From assembly GCA_018857735.1 (NCBI GenBank), contig JABMCL010001542.1:65001-129000 (forward strand): DNA of 64,000 nt, in the 5' to 3' direction. The notes under the pieces were generated by a model. The model was not told where the DNA came from. It made no database searches and saw only the letters and a program-made list of their open reading frames with translations. Shown in pieces: positions 1 through 12,294 of this stretch. The number at the start of each line of letters is the position of its first letter. Position 1 is the first letter of the stretch. This DNA is from Alviniconcha marisindica (lineage: Eukaryota > Mollusca > Gastropoda > Provannidae). The translations under genes and the position numbers were made by a program.

Positions 1-244
1 AACATTACTGTACTGACTTTCTCACTAAAATGTGTTTAAAAAACGCTTCTACAGATATATCTCAGTGTTGAGTGCGCACGGCCAACATACAACTTGTTTG
101 CCCTTAAAAATCATGAGGTAAGATTCGAAAATGATTAACTACTAACTTTCATATTACTGTGAGGGAGAAAAGCGTCACATTTTTCGTTTCCTTTAAGAAA
201 TAATAACAACGTCAGCTGAATTTATATAAGTCCTTATGACTCAC

Positions 245-275
245 AGTTACGAAGAATTTCAAAGAGCGCCGCCAT
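245..275 (-). CDS. Possible first coding exon of a divergent gene (partial)
   Basis: On the minus strand an ATG in a YY1-like context (AAATGGCGGC) opens a short frame reading MAALFEILRN, followed by a good donor (T|GTGAGT) at 244. This would be a first coding exon of 31 bases ending in phase 1, head-to-head with POLR3G and 187 bases from its start codon. The protein family is not recognised, and the next exon is either outside the window or was not found in positions 1-244. The frame is very short, so this could equally be non-coding promoter sequence. The call rests only on start context, donor and geometry. Confidence 0.3.
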
Positions 276-462
276 TTGTAAACAACGATTGTTGTCAAGC
301 CAGAAAAGAATAATCAGGCCTAGAACATGTACAGTATTACTTTTATGTAATCTTATTAGCATATTAAACATACTGTGTTTATTTTTAAGCGAAAGTATTT
401 CGATCTGAAAACTTGAACAAATCTCGTTGAAGTAGAGAATCGAAAGCGAAAGGACAGTCAAA
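276..462. promoter_or_regulatory. Compact, probably bidirectional promoter of POLR3G
   Basis: The 187 bases between the POLR3G start codon and the candidate minus-strand ATG carry no repeats. A YY1-type motif overlaps each start codon: AAAATGGCGGGG at 461 on plus, and AAATGGCGGC on minus around 268-277. YY1 sites spanning the initiator ATG are typical of TATA-less housekeeping promoters. No TATA box is evident at a useful distance. Bidirectionality is inferred. Confidence 0.45.
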
Positions 463-1412
463 ATGGCGGGGCGTGGAAGAGGACGTGGTCGCGGCGGGCT
501 TTCTTTTAGTACTGATACTCTTGGAATTCAGCGAGGTGATATTATATCAATTCCAGGACTGCAGCCTCCACCATTGTTTCCGGTAAGACTACTGAACTAG
601 ATTTATTTTTATTTTTTAAATCCATGTTCCTCAAAATGTTAAATCGTCTAAACTTTATATGAAATAGTAGAATTGAAGTACCACGACGTAGTACTTACAA
701 CCGCTTACATTTTTAGAAACTTACCAATCCGAAACAATTGACAACTTGAAACTGCTGATAACACAGTGACATGGACGGCATCCAAATTTTACATCCATTT
801 TTTTAACCTGTGCTGCTGAAGACGGAATATTTTTGGTTAACAGAGCCACTGTTTTTGTAACATGTCTGGCTACTTGCTTTGAGCAGTGGGTCTATTTAGA
901 GAGATACTGTGGCATACTGATGACGAAGAGTTAAACCGTGCAGTGAACAACAGAAAGGATTACTCTAGTCGATTCAGATACATGATTAGGTATGTAATAC
1001 TATTACTAATAATAGTATTAGTATACATGTATTTATAACTAAATTGCATGCTGTCTGAATAAATGCCCCACAGTTATGTGCTTGGGGAAAAAAATATATA
1101 CAAAAAACAGACAAACAAACAAAAACCTAACTAAACTGACTGAGTAATTTTTGACAAGCACAGTGTTTTAAATCTGAAGGCCAGCTTAAGCTGCAGATTC
1201 ACATCATTGGCCAGTGTCAGCCATCTGAATGTGGGCAACACAACAAGACAAGATCATCATCACCATCATGATAATGATAATTTAGCAGTCATTTCTATAA
1301 TGTGGTATCTCACCAACAAGGGTGAGCACAACTTGCTTTACAATTACATGATCAACGAAATGTATATTATATACATAAAACGTATTGTATTCCTTGCACA
1401 ACACACACACAG

Positions 1413-1485
<73 letters not shown>

Positions 1486-4400
1486 CCCTCCCTCTCTCTC
1501 TCTCTCGCTCTCCATGCCTATATGTATATAAATGATGCCTATAATTTTATATTTACTCATCAGTAGCTTAGCAAGGACTAGTTGTTAGACAGGTTTTTGA
1601 CTAAACCTAAACTACAATCCTTGTAAAATAAAGTTTTCAAGTTCAAGTTTGAACCCCCCCCCCCCCCTTTCCTCTCTTTCTCTGTACAATCACTGCAGAA
1701 ATTCCTACTGTCATCAGGAACATTGTATTGACACTAATTATGGAGTCTCACTTTGCAAGGCTTTTCAGGCTTCCTGAACTTTCCAGTCATTAGCCAAGTG
1801 AAAAAACAAAATGGTTCACAGGGCAGATTGAGCCATTGCAGAATAGTGGAACCAGTTCATCAGTTGCTGGATTGTATCTTGACACAGTGGTCAGTGCTTG
1901 TGGTCTTGAAGGGATCAGCTGTTCCTTGGCTACCCCCACCCTGGACCCCATAGGCACACCAGTGACATTGCACAACTGACCTTTGCATGTGCAGCCTCTG
2001 CAATACAAACCCATCCCGCTGCTGGACAGCAGTGAGTCCCAGAAATACCTGATGGACGTCAAGCAGGAGATCCAAGTCAAGTGTCGGCAGTCGCCGTTCT
2101 TTATCACACTGGAGGAGAAAAAGTGTGACATTGAGCGCTACTCAGACAGATACCAGCCAAGCCACCAGGAAGTGCACAAAAAGTGGGCACCAGGTGAGCG
2201 ATAGTTCTTGGCACTGCCACAAGTTTGCACTAGCACTAGTAGTAGTAGCATTGCTGGTGAGATGACCTTTAAAAAAAAAGACTAATGCCATGAAAATATT
2301 TACTGAATTGAGTGGTTCGAAATCAGGACCCCAAGTTTAAAAAAAAATGGAGATGGAGAGTAGATTGCTGTGGCTATAACTGGGATTTTAACCTGCAACC
2401 ATTTGATTCAAGGTTGAAGATTCACAGGTCAGTCTCAAAATGTGTTTGTTTGTTAGCATTCTGCTGTTTGTTAGCATTCTGCAGTTAAAACCTTGAGGTT
2501 CACTTAATGTTTGTTCGTTTGTTAGCATTCTTTAGCTAAAACTCCGAGGTTCACCCAATGTTTGTTTGTTAGCATTCTGCAGCTAAAACCCTGAGGTTCA
2601 CCCAATGTTTGTTTGTTAGCATTCTGCAGCTAAAACCCTGAGGTTCACCCAATGTTTGTTTGTTTGTTAGCATTCTGCAGCTAAAACCCTGAGGTTCATC
2701 CAATGTTTGTTAGCATTCTGCAGTTAAAACCCAGAGGTTCATCCAGTGTTTGTTTGTTAGCATTCTGCAGCTAAAACCCCGAGGTTCATCCAGTGTTTGT
2801 AAGTAAGCGTTCTGCAGCTAAAACCCTGAGGTTCACCCAATGTTTGTTAGCAATCTGCAGCTAAAACCCAGAGGTTCATCCAGTGTTTGTTAGCATTCTG
2901 CAGCTAAAACCCAGAGGTTCATCCAGTGTTTGTTAGCATTCTGCAGCTAAAACCCTGAAGTTCACCCAGTGTTTGTTAGTACTCTGCAGCTAAACCCCTG
3001 GGGTTCACCCAGTGTTGGGTGAGAAGGAAGCATGTATAGCTGTTTCCCCCACATCTGTACATACTGTTGTACATGTACACAGGTGTGCAGTGTTGCCTGC
3101 CACTCTGGCAGCTGCACTCCGACTTTGGGGATTTTGATAATGGAGTTTGCCATGTCATGAAGATTACTAATACTATGTCTGAGAGTAACCCAGATGCAGA
3201 ACTCTTAAAACACAACAGACATTTTGTTTTAGCCCCAACATTCTGACGAGTGATGATGAGATGCCTATGATAACTAATGACAATTTTAGCAGCCTCTGAT
3301 CTGGCCAGACTCATGCATAATAAATTATTATTATTTCTTCTGCTTTACTTTCATATTCCCCCCCTCCCTTTAATAAGGGCAGTGCAGATGAAAAGTTAAC
3401 TCTATTTCCATAAAAATAACCTCAGGATAACCTTAGATGGAATGGGGTGGGGGGGAAGGGGGGGGGGGGGGGATTTCAGGAGGTGGAGGGGGGGGGGGTC
3501 ATGCCCCCAGACCCCCTAGATTTCAGAGTTTTTCCTTTGAAGCTATTTTCATGCCTGCTTGTCCTGAGGTAACTGTGTGCGGTTGACAGGACATTCAACT
3601 CCAATTGCTAACTTAGTAACTAACACCCCACTTCATTCCTACCTAGATTGGAGTATGTTCCCTGAGGAGCTGAAGCCCAAGAAGAGGAGGAAGATGGGAA
3701 CCGTGCCACCAAACCTTGCATCCGCAAAGCGGACAGGCGCAGTGGAGGATGTCTTGTCCAGGCTTGAGGTATGAGAGACATCTTTGAATACCTTTAGTTT
3801 TCAGACTCTAAGGCAATGCTTCTTTGCTTCATATTTGACCCCCACAACAGACAAGAATTGGGTTAGCTGATTTGCATATATATATATATATATGCTGTGC
3901 TGTTTGTTTTGGGAAAATGATGCCCCATACACTGTTCTGATTGGTTCTGAGTGGCAAATTCACTGAACTTTACCACTCTCCCTTACTGGGACACCACTGA
4001 AGTTGTGCCTTATATTTGGGAGCACCTTATCTACAGGTTTCTTTGTTGTTGTTTTTCAGTTAAATTTCATCCAGAGTCGCCATGTAGTGTGGAAGTTATG
4101 GTACATCATTCACATCAGCACAGATAGGAGTCTCAGGAGGTCAGCAGAGTAGAAGCTTAAGATCTCAAAATACCCAAAATGTGACATAAGGCTGATTTCA
4201 TGGGGGAGGGTCACTTATCATGATAAGTGTTTGATTGCAGGAACTAGAAGAAGAGAAGACCAGGAAGAACAGCATCACAGCAGAAAATTCAGGAAACGAG
4301 GAAGAAGATGATGAAAACAAGGAAAAGGAGGAGGAAGAGCAGGTTGCAGAGGATGAGGAAGAGCTTGACGAGGAAGAGGTACAATTCTTCTTTGTATTTA

Positions 4401-4667
4401 GTGCCCCTGTATATATGTGCACACACACACACACACACATGCACATGCACTGACACACACACACACACACACTCCCACATGCTTACACACATGCATGCAT
4501 GCATGCAATACCCCATACTTGTCCATTTTCCTATTTCCTGACCCTGACAGACCTTTTCAAACTGGTGCTGACTGTTTCAGGAAACAGACTACAACCAAAC
4601 CTACTTTGATAACGGTGAAGGTTATGGCGATGATGATGATGACGATGATGAGCCTGTCTACAGCTGA
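463..4667 (+). CDS. POLR3G: DNA-directed RNA polymerase III subunit RPC7 (POLR3G/POLR3GL type)
   Basis: Five coding exons join in frame: 463-582, 1995-2193, 3647-3768, 4241-4378 and 4581-4667 (666 bases, 221 residues; human POLR3G is 223). RPC7 belongs to the RPC3-RPC6-RPC7 heterotrimer of nuclear RNA polymerase III, which acts in promoter recruitment and initiation at tRNA, 5S and other short RNA genes. Family hallmarks in order: Gly/Arg-rich start (MAGRGRGRGRGG); PPPLFP followed by a YKPIPLL stretch at about 36-50; the FFITLEEKKCDIERYSDRY block at about 75-95; a basic PKKRRKMG patch; EDVLSRLEELEEEK; and a very acidic C-terminal tail ending DYNQTYFDNGEGYGDDDD and a short EPVYS end. All junctions are GT-AG. 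The start is chosen from the conserved N-terminus and YY1 context. It cannot be assigned to POLR3G rather than POLR3GL, since invertebrates usually have one gene. Confidence 0.93.
1407..1509. repeat. Compound (CT)n-(CA)n-(CT)n microsatellite
   Basis: Simple dinucleotide tract in POLR3G intron 1: CT repeats, then CA repeats interrupted once by a CAACA unit, then CT repeats. The open frames across it on both strands are low-complexity artefacts. Confidence 0.9.
2437..3016. repeat. Minisatellite in POLR3G intron 2
   Basis: About twelve tandem copies of a unit of roughly 40-50 bases. Each contains GTTTGTTAGCATTCTGCAGC followed by TAAAACCCTGAGGTTCA and a short CCCAATGT-type linker. Copies differ by point changes and by the number of GTTT units in the linker, so period length varies. 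It starts about 240 bases after exon 2. Confidence 0.9.
3010..3320. repeat. Dispersed repeat, also seen near 42430 and 62830
   Basis: Downstream of the minisatellite, a stretch with GGTGAGAAG, a CTGCACTCCGACTTTGGGG core and a TGTCATGA segment resembles 62835-63010 (GGTGAGAAG, GTCTGACTTTGGGG, TTGTCATGACAG) and, more weakly, 42420-42590. Copies are diverged and boundaries uncertain. It is presumably an old interspersed element, with no coding capacity seen. Confidence 0.45.
3447..3499. repeat. Poly-G tract
   Basis: Several uninterrupted G runs of 8 or more within about 50 bases of POLR3G intron 2. The plus strand could form a G-quadruplex. Similar G runs occur at 10165-10190, 19638-19654, 42768-42789 and 44887-44905. 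Confidence 0.75.
4417..4507. repeat. (CA)n microsatellite with (CATG)n end
   Basis: CA-rich simple sequence fills most of POLR3G intron 4, between the donor after 4378 and the acceptor before 4581. It is preceded by a polypyrimidine-poor region. Confidence 0.85.
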
Positions 4668-5249
4668 AGATAGGCAACACCCTGATCGCTCATGCAGATG
4701 GCACTATCGCTGACCATGGTGATGAGAGGATGGAAAACGGTGATGCTGAGCCAGCTTGTCATACAACTGGGTTGGAAAGAGAGAATTGGAGGAGGCGCTA
4801 TTGGCACTGATGATGACAGTGATGGTGAGTGTGTGTGCAGCTACAGATTGGCTTGATGGAACTGACTGAGATGTTTGTGATGATGCTTGTAACTCCAGGC
4901 ACTGGTGGCTATGAGGTGATCCTGTTGAAAAGGTGGTGACATAAAAGTAAGGACTCAAAACAAACGAACACAATGGAGCAAAACAGAGCCAACACCAGGA
5001 TTTCAACTTCGTGCTGGAGATGTTGGCAGTGCATGTGAAGGCCATGTTTAACTTTCAATCTGTGGTGATGTTATTAAGCATCGCATTTTTAGGACGTCGG
5101 TGTTCAGAGATTGATGAGGACAGCACATCGTTGAGAGCAGATGGTGATTGTGATTGTCCACAGATTACGTGCCAGATTTTTATTTATGAACATTGTCCTC
5201 AATCTCAGGGTAAATTAGCAGCATGGCAAGTGCACTTGCTGACTCTGTG

Positions 5250-5880
5250 TTAAGCCTGTTCTTAAATGGGTGAACATTTGCTTTACAAACATAGTTCCAG
5301 GTATTCATTGAACGTAGTTCTTAACTGGGCGAACTTTTGCTTCACGAACCTAGTTGGTGGTATTCATCGAACTGCGATGAAGCTATATTGAGGGTCCCAA
5401 AAGCTTCGCTCATTCTCTGGGAATATTCGCCCAGTTCGTCGAACATTGCCTCTGATTGGTTGAGAACAAAGAGCTTTCCTGTGGATGAAGAAGAAATAAA
5501 AAATAAAAATGGATGACGATGTTGATACTTCACTCACTTCGGACAGAATTGACCTATTTGTTGACTTGTGGGAGGCGCAGCCTTGTCTCTGAGAACCAAA
5601 ATGATATAGTAGTTAGTTGAATTACCCTGTGAGGGATGATTAAAGTATATTGACTTTAGCCTACATTTTGGAGTCATGTTGTCTGCTGCGCTTCAGCCGC
5701 AAGTTCGGGCCGAAGTTTGCATCTCATTATAAGCCAATTAAGAACGAAGCATAGTTCGTCGAACTGTCTGAACCATGTTCAGCAAAGTAAAAGTTCAATT
5801 AAGAAATGAATTATAGTTTGTCAAACTGTTCAGAGTATGTTTGGTGAACAAACTGTTCACCCAATTAAGAATGGGCTTAA
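5250..5880. mobile_element. TTAA-flanked inverted-repeat element (MITE), about 630 bases
   Basis: The left end TTAAGCCTGTTCTTAAATGG and, read on the minus strand, the right end TTAAGCCCATTCTTAATTGG are imperfect terminal inverted repeats that continue into GTGAAC. Both ends carry TTAA at the outer edge, as expected for a piggyBac-like target duplication. Inside, GAAC-containing subterminal motifs (for example TAGTTCGTCGAACTG) recur near both ends in both orientations. It has no coding capacity, so it would depend on a transposase elsewhere. Confidence 0.65.
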
Positions 5881-6007
5881 TGGACACATCTCCACCCATT
5901 CTTGTGGAGCTGGGTGCTCAACAGAAAGCCAGCCTTTGCTTTGGCAAAAACCAGAGTGGGTATCTGTTTTTTCCATGTTAAACTATGCTTTAGTTTTACA
6001 CTGGCCT

Positions 6008-6025
6008 GTGCGTGTGTGTGGTGTA

Positions 6026-6068
<43 letters not shown>

Positions 6069-6132
6069 GTGTCTTTGCTTGCATGTGTGCGTGCATGCAT
6101 GTGAGTGTGTGTGCATGTGTATGTAGGTGTGT
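6008..6132. repeat. (GT)n-(GA)n microsatellite
   Basis: GT-rich tract, then about 15 GA units, then a GTGCATG-rich tract. Shorter (CA)n tracts follow at 6391-6422 and 6571-6608. Confidence 0.85.
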
Positions 6133-6388
6133 TTAAAGCATAGGCATGTGTTGAATTATGAATAGTAATGGTCCACTCTGGTTGAGAAAAGCAAAGGCCT
6201 TTTAATGATGAACAGGCTGGACATGTAAACTATAGATTGTGGTGTATTGGAAAAACAGAAGCTGGTGAAGAAGTGTATTTCTTTTTGCAAGTTTGTGTTA
6301 TTAAAGAGACTGCAATCTGCCTTGAAATATGTTTCTGTGGTGTTGCAAATTTGTGTACATACAGGTATGAATAATGAGTATGGCAACA

Positions 6389-6424
<36 letters not shown>

Positions 6425-6569
6425 TTCCATGGTATTTATTATCCTCATCAAGTATGTACAACTGGAAGCATTAAAGTAATTTCAGTCACTGTTATGGTAT
6501 TGTACACCCAATCTCATAAAACACACACTTTTTCAGTTCCAGCACAGACATGGTAGTCCAAGATATACA

Positions 6570-6610
<41 letters not shown>

Positions 6611-6746
6611 ATGTAAGTTCCATGACTGTACAACTGTGCCAAGAGGCTAGTACATTTATCACAATCTTTTCTTGCTCAGACCAAGTATCAAATGCACTTC
6701 TGACCAGATCAATTTACAAAATTAGCACATGTACAAAGGTATGCTT

Positions 6747-6977
6747 TTAACCCCTTCACTGCCGTGTACACAGGCTTGCCATATGCTGGGGAATGAAATG
6801 GTAAATTTAAAATCCTTTATCTGTCTCTGCCCATCTATCATGAGCATACAGAAGGATTTGCACCCATGTACACAAACTAGATTATGTTCGGCGAACCTAA
6901 AACCAAACAAAGGTCTTCACTAAAAAGTGCTCCCTTCCACCTGGAAACGTGCATGGCTGAGGCAGTGAAGGGGTTAA
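6747..6977. mobile_element. TTAA-flanked MITE, 231 bases, perfect inverted ends
   Basis: The element begins TTAACCCCTTCACTGCC and ends GGCAGTGAAGGGGTTAA, an exact inverted repeat including TTAA at both borders. Removing the presumed TTAA target duplication leaves ends starting CCCCTTCACTGCC, which fits piggyBac-type termini. At 231 bases it is a classic non-autonomous MITE. The identical ends suggest a fairly recent insertion. No open frame belongs to it. Confidence 0.75.
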
Positions 6978-7895
6978 ACAACTCCACACCCACTCATAAT
7001 GCCAGACACCCACAGGACCCCCCTCTCCCTTCCCTCCCTGATAGTTTTAGATTTTCAGCCAACACGAGTCGCATGCTTGACAGGCTATGTAAAGATGAAA
7101 AGCACACAGCAGTCCTGCTGTTCACTTTGGGCTTCTCAGTTTCAATAAAACTCATTCTTACTTTTTACAATGTATACATGTTCCAGCACATATATATCCA
7201 CAACCCTCATCACAGTCCTTTAATGTGCACAGATGTTGGGACATACGATAATTCAGGTTGGTCTAATAAGCTCTCGGCATAACTTGCTCTTAGTCTTATT
7301 ATCTAATCCATCCCCCACACATGAAACTGCAATGAAACAATTACATTCAAAATTTCCCAGAACACGTATGCCACTGTGGTGTATGGCTGTACTGGCTTAA
7401 GATTAACATACATTTCAAATGAAATCTCAGGGTTGGTTGCAACTCTAACCTGAGGCACGTGACATCACTTCATCTCGTATGTGTATTTTTAAAGCTAGGT
7501 TTCCTGCAGTCCACAAATGCAATCCACATAATACCAATAATGTACAATTATGATGCACTCCCTGATGCCCTGAGCGCATTCAAAAACCCGTTATTGCTTT
7601 TGTCTACTCTGGAACACAGAAATGGTATCCACAAATCAAATGTATCCCTCCTCTCTTTTCCAGGCAAGATATTGCTCCAGCTCTCTCAAAAGGTCATGCC
7701 ACTGCATGAAGATGCTATCCACATTCCATGAAGATGCTCTGCAAATGCAGAAAGATGTGGTCCTTTTTTTTTAAAGATCGCATTGCATATCGGCATAGCA
7801 GGAAGCAGTCCCTATTTCTTACTTGCTGGACTTTTTCGTTGTTGATGGCTTGCATTTGTGTGTGTGTGGACTGCAGTAAACAAGGCTTTACATTT

Positions 7896-8756
7896 CAGAG
7901 CCTCCGCTAGACTGGCATATGCCGGTTTTTACCAGTAAATGTTTCCCTAGTACCAGTGAAAAATAAAGTCACCAGTACCAAGTACCAGCTGAAACTGAGC
8001 GCTTTGTGTGACTTGCTGGAGATACTCTGTACACTAGGTTCAGAAGTAAGTGGAAGCTCCGGCTAAACAAGATTGCTTCCGGTGTTGATCAGCAAGCAAA
8101 ACCATGAATGTTCAGTCACACCAGAAGCTGTACATGTTGCATGCTAGAAGTGACCCCCTCCTCCCCCCCTCCCTTGGACAGGTCCCAAAATATGAATGCT
8201 GACAACAAGATAGCTACTGGACTGTTTCATTTTTGTTTGGGTAAAGCAGCTGTGCTGAACGATTTTTCTTGCTCCGCATTTATTGTAGACTGAACTGCGT
8301 CAATATGGTGCAATGAAGCATACAGTCGTTGTTTGTTTTGTTTTTCTTGCCCGCCCCAACCAAATTGTATCATCACCCACTTCAATCGAAGAAACCATTG
8401 AAACAGCTGTGAAAACCATCACAACCACCAGCTATATAGTGAATGAAGCCAAAATTAGCAACAAAAGTGTGTCTAATTACAGTCTGTAAAGGTGAGGCGT
8501 CAGTACATGATCAATTGTTTTGCCAACATGAGCACCGAGGATGGGAACATTGTTACTCGGAAACTAGATCTAGATCAAATGTCAGTGGTGCATACACATA
8601 CTGAAAGGAACAAATGTGATCAAACTCGCGGGCACATTGTAATATTTGGCCTAGGTAACGTTGACTGTACCGGTTGACTGGGGGTTGGTACCAATTTATT
8701 TATTTTTATTGCCGGTACCGCATACCAATAGTCTCAACAGTCTAGCAGAGGCTCTG
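7896..8756. mobile_element. hAT-like non-autonomous DNA transposon, about 860 bases
   Basis: Left end CAGAGCCTCCGCTAGACTG matches the minus-strand right end CAGAGCCTCTGCTAGACTG at 18 of 19 positions. CAG-starting ends are usual for the hAT superfamily. Flanks read ACATTT before and ACATTC after, an imperfect candidate for part of an 8-base target duplication. Next to each end lies a TACCGG/GGTACC-rich stretch (7920-7990 and 8665-8730). No intact transposase is present, and the internal frames are short and unrecognised. Confidence 0.55.
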
Positions 8757-8830
8757 ACATTCAGTTTTTTTTGATTGGTTACTGCTTTAATATTATATTC
8801 TCTGCTCTCAAGCAGACACATATTCTAAAT

Positions 8831-9195
8831 GAGTGGGTTACTTACAGTGCTTTTTGGTTGCTCCATGGCTGGTGCCATGTGAAACTGCTGCCATTTCAGC
8901 TTGTTCTGTGTACACCGTGCAACCACACACCATGTTACGTCACTTCATACAAAGCCACATACATTGGGTGCATGTGTGTTTAGCTGGAACCTGACACTTG
9001 CACTACTGGCAAAATGGCTGGGATCTTTTACGTGCTACTGCAGTAACACGGGGGCAAACGGACACTGAAATAAGAGTCAGCACAGAAAGTTGACCCAGGA
9101 GAAGAAAATTCGCTCACCGCTCATGCCAGGACTTGAGCCTGTGACCGTTTGATCATGAATCCAGTGGTCTAACCACTGAGCTGTTCCTGCTCCCC
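8831..9195 (-). mobile_element. tRNA-derived SINE, minus orientation
   Basis: Read on the minus strand from 9195, a tRNA-like head has an A-box-like CAGCTCAGTGG, an anticodon-loop-like TTCATGA and a B-box-like GGCTCAAGTCC. A body follows with TTTCTGTGCTGACTCTTATT, AGTAGCACGTAAA, GATCCCAGC and AAACACACATGCA. The same order of motifs occurs in the plus-strand copy at 60116-60503, so this is a family and not a lone tRNA gene. The A-box has drifted and no acceptor stem forms, so it is unlikely to be an active tRNA. Confidence 0.8.
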
Positions 9196-10544
9196 AGAGG
9201 TGAATCCCACAGTGTTTTATTTCAAGTTCAGAAGGCCTAAGTGGGGTACACTTTGAGCCACTCTTGGCAGTGATTCGAGGAGCGTGCTCTCTGGCTCCAC
9301 ACAATTTGTCACCAGAGTGTTTTGAGTTCAGCCTTTTGATGACAAATATATAAGCCACTTTTGCAACATAGAAAAAATCTTTTAAATAAACATCAGGAAC
9401 AATAATCAAGGTCATGCTAAAGAATGCAGGAATGGATCTTGTCATATGAACTAGCAACAATCATCTATCATGTAAACAGAGTAGCCACATTAAATAAAAC
9501 TAACACAGTCAACGTTCAACTGAGACAAATATTCCCCTCCCCTTTGGAAACCTCACAACAACTACACTCAATACCATGAAAACACCTTTTACTGCTGCAG
9601 GCTACAGAACTTTGGAATATACCAGCTTCTGTGAACTCTGTCTTTTACTTCTGAAAAAAGAAGAAAGAATTGCCTTTTAATCTAAAGAACATTAAACTGT
9701 TGGTGTTGAGCAAAATAATCAATTTTCAGTGCAGGCATCTAAGAAGATGATTTAATCCTTTATTACCAAATACACTGAATTTCTTGACCATAAAGCACTC
9801 CATGTGACAAACCTAGACCAACATAACTGTTTTCAGAAGAAGGGGAGAAAAAAATGCAGTTGTTATAGTTTTTTTGAGACTCTCCAGTAATCACAATTTT
9901 TCACTCACAAAGTCTTTATTTTTTTAGATTCAGTAAACAAAGGAGTTAATTAGCACTCTTATTATTTAATTTCTTTATTTTTCAGCTGTCTGTTTCCAAT
10001 ACAGTCTACAGATTATGATGGGTTTTTTTTTTTTGTTCTGCTTCTATGTTCTGCATTCAATCTTTCGTTGGTGTACAATATTTTGGCATAGTTTGTGACA
10101 GCATTACAGGGTGTTGAGGCATATTATTTGTCAAATTATTTATATATAAAAATTGGTGGTGGTGGTGGGGGGGGGGTGGGGGGGGATGGGAGGGAGATGA
10201 AAAATTTGCAATACTGCTAACTATTGGGTCTTTGTGTCAGTATTATCTGGAATTCTGTGGTGTTGTTAACATGAACATTCCATCCTGAACAGTAGCTTGT
10301 GGTCCAAGCTTTGCAATCAAAAAACATTGTTTAGTTTTCTGATTGTAATTACAGCTGTGGGCTGCACAGCATGCCCCATTATTCTTTGTAGATGTAGCTC
10401 TATTCCACATACATTTTGCCAATTTACAGGGTCCATGTTCATTGGTATTTCTGGTACTTTACTGGTTAAGATCAGCATATACCCCAGCTGTTGTTCTGTT
10501 TGACCCCCACCCCAAATAAAACCAACACAGCAGAGAGAGGTGGT

Positions 10545-10546
<2 letters not shown>

Positions 10547-10623
<77 letters not shown>

Positions 10624-10695
10624 TACAGACAGTAAGAGAGCAGGGTGTTTGCAAATACAGCTGCACTGCAGTAGTAGTAGTAGTAGTAGTAGTAT
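10547..10695. repeat. Long (TG)n and (GTA)n microsatellites
   Basis: About 37 uninterrupted TG units (10547-10621), followed after 45 bases by about eight GTA units (10670-10694). The TG tract is long enough to adopt Z-DNA under supercoiling. Confidence 0.92.
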
Positions 10696-12261
10696 AGATG
10701 TCTGTGCATCTGACCAGCTACAGTGAGCATCTGGTTTCTATGAACCAAGTTTGCCACATGATGCCACACAAATTTGAAAAATATCTTTCGCGATCTCTGT
10801 TTCATGGCAACAGTTATGGCAGCCACTCATTACTGGCGCAAAAGCTGCTAGGAAAGGTGTGAACAAGGCAGCTGTAAGAGCTAATTTACTGATTGATTCT
10901 CGGGACAGTTCAATAGCCTGCTGTGAGAAAACAAGTTTCAGGTAATGAAAATTGTGCCTACATTTTTTTGCAGCAACCAACAAATGGTTTGGTTGAAAGG
11001 AAATGGGACAACACCATCAAAATGCCACTGAACATTACATTATAATACCATATACACTGTGTGTGTGCATGATATGTCTTTTCGTGAAGCCATCTGAGTA
11101 TAAAAGACAAAATTATAAGCAGGGTTTAAGATATGTACTTGCCAATTAAACCACTGTCTACACGAAGTAGTGTTGGTGGCTATGGTTTTCCATAATCAGT
11201 TGTATTCCATCCTACGTATAAGAAGAACATGGCCTAAAATCTTTATTTTCTGAACCTGGTGATCACATGCTTGCTGCCTTTTTTAATAAACCTTGTCCCA
11301 GATTCTGTGCTGATTGACAAGAGCAGTCCTCTTCACATACAAAACTGGAAGAAGAACAAAACTGAAATCTTGTGCAGCTTGAAACTGATTAAAACTTTAA
11401 CAGCCCAAAGGAGGTTATTACCATGAAAAGTTTCATCAATGTTTTGTTTTTAACAGTCTCTGAAAACAACACCAACATTACGGATGTACACCAATTTGAA
11501 TTTTGTTTTTAAATCCTTAAACATATGCCAGATTCACGAAAAAAGGCATTTTGTCTGACATTTTGCCCAGGTATGTAATGGTAATGCAAAGTTTAAACTC
11601 GACGCAAGTTTAAGATCTCTTCATTTTTTCAAACCAATATTCCTGTCACTTACATATCACATCAGGTCCAGGTCACAAAAGGTATGAAAATGTAAAAGTT
11701 AAAGGGCAATTATCATGATGCAAAGCTTAAATCATAAATGATTTTGCTTACAAAGCTTCCAAGGAAAATCCAACTTGAAAGTTTCTGCTGTGATAATGAG
11801 CCAGCCAATCTCACAGGTCAGAAAGCTTCATACTTGATTAGGTAAACTCGTTTTCTGTATTTATAGTCAGCTAATTTTACACAGTCCTCTAACCCCATTT
11901 CAATCCAGACGTCTCCAAACACCTTAAAGATAAGCTTAATTAATACACGGTCTCCTAACAAACTGCACACACATACACACACACTGTCACACACAAGCAG
12001 TGTAGCCAGTCACTCATACTAACAAGTACAAGTACACTATGAATAATCCTACATTTATAAAGTACTAGTTGTACTACTGGTAGGACCCTCGCAGTGTACC
12101 AAATATTTGTACTGTTAACTCTAACACATACAGGCAGTAGACTAGTACACATGATGGTACACATCGACAACAACCCAAAAAACAAATGCCAACAAAAAAC
12201 ATGGCCACTGCAGCCAAAATTTGAAGCAGTAAGGCAGCCGAGTGTGTACTCTATAATAGTA

Positions 12262-12294
<33 letters not shown>

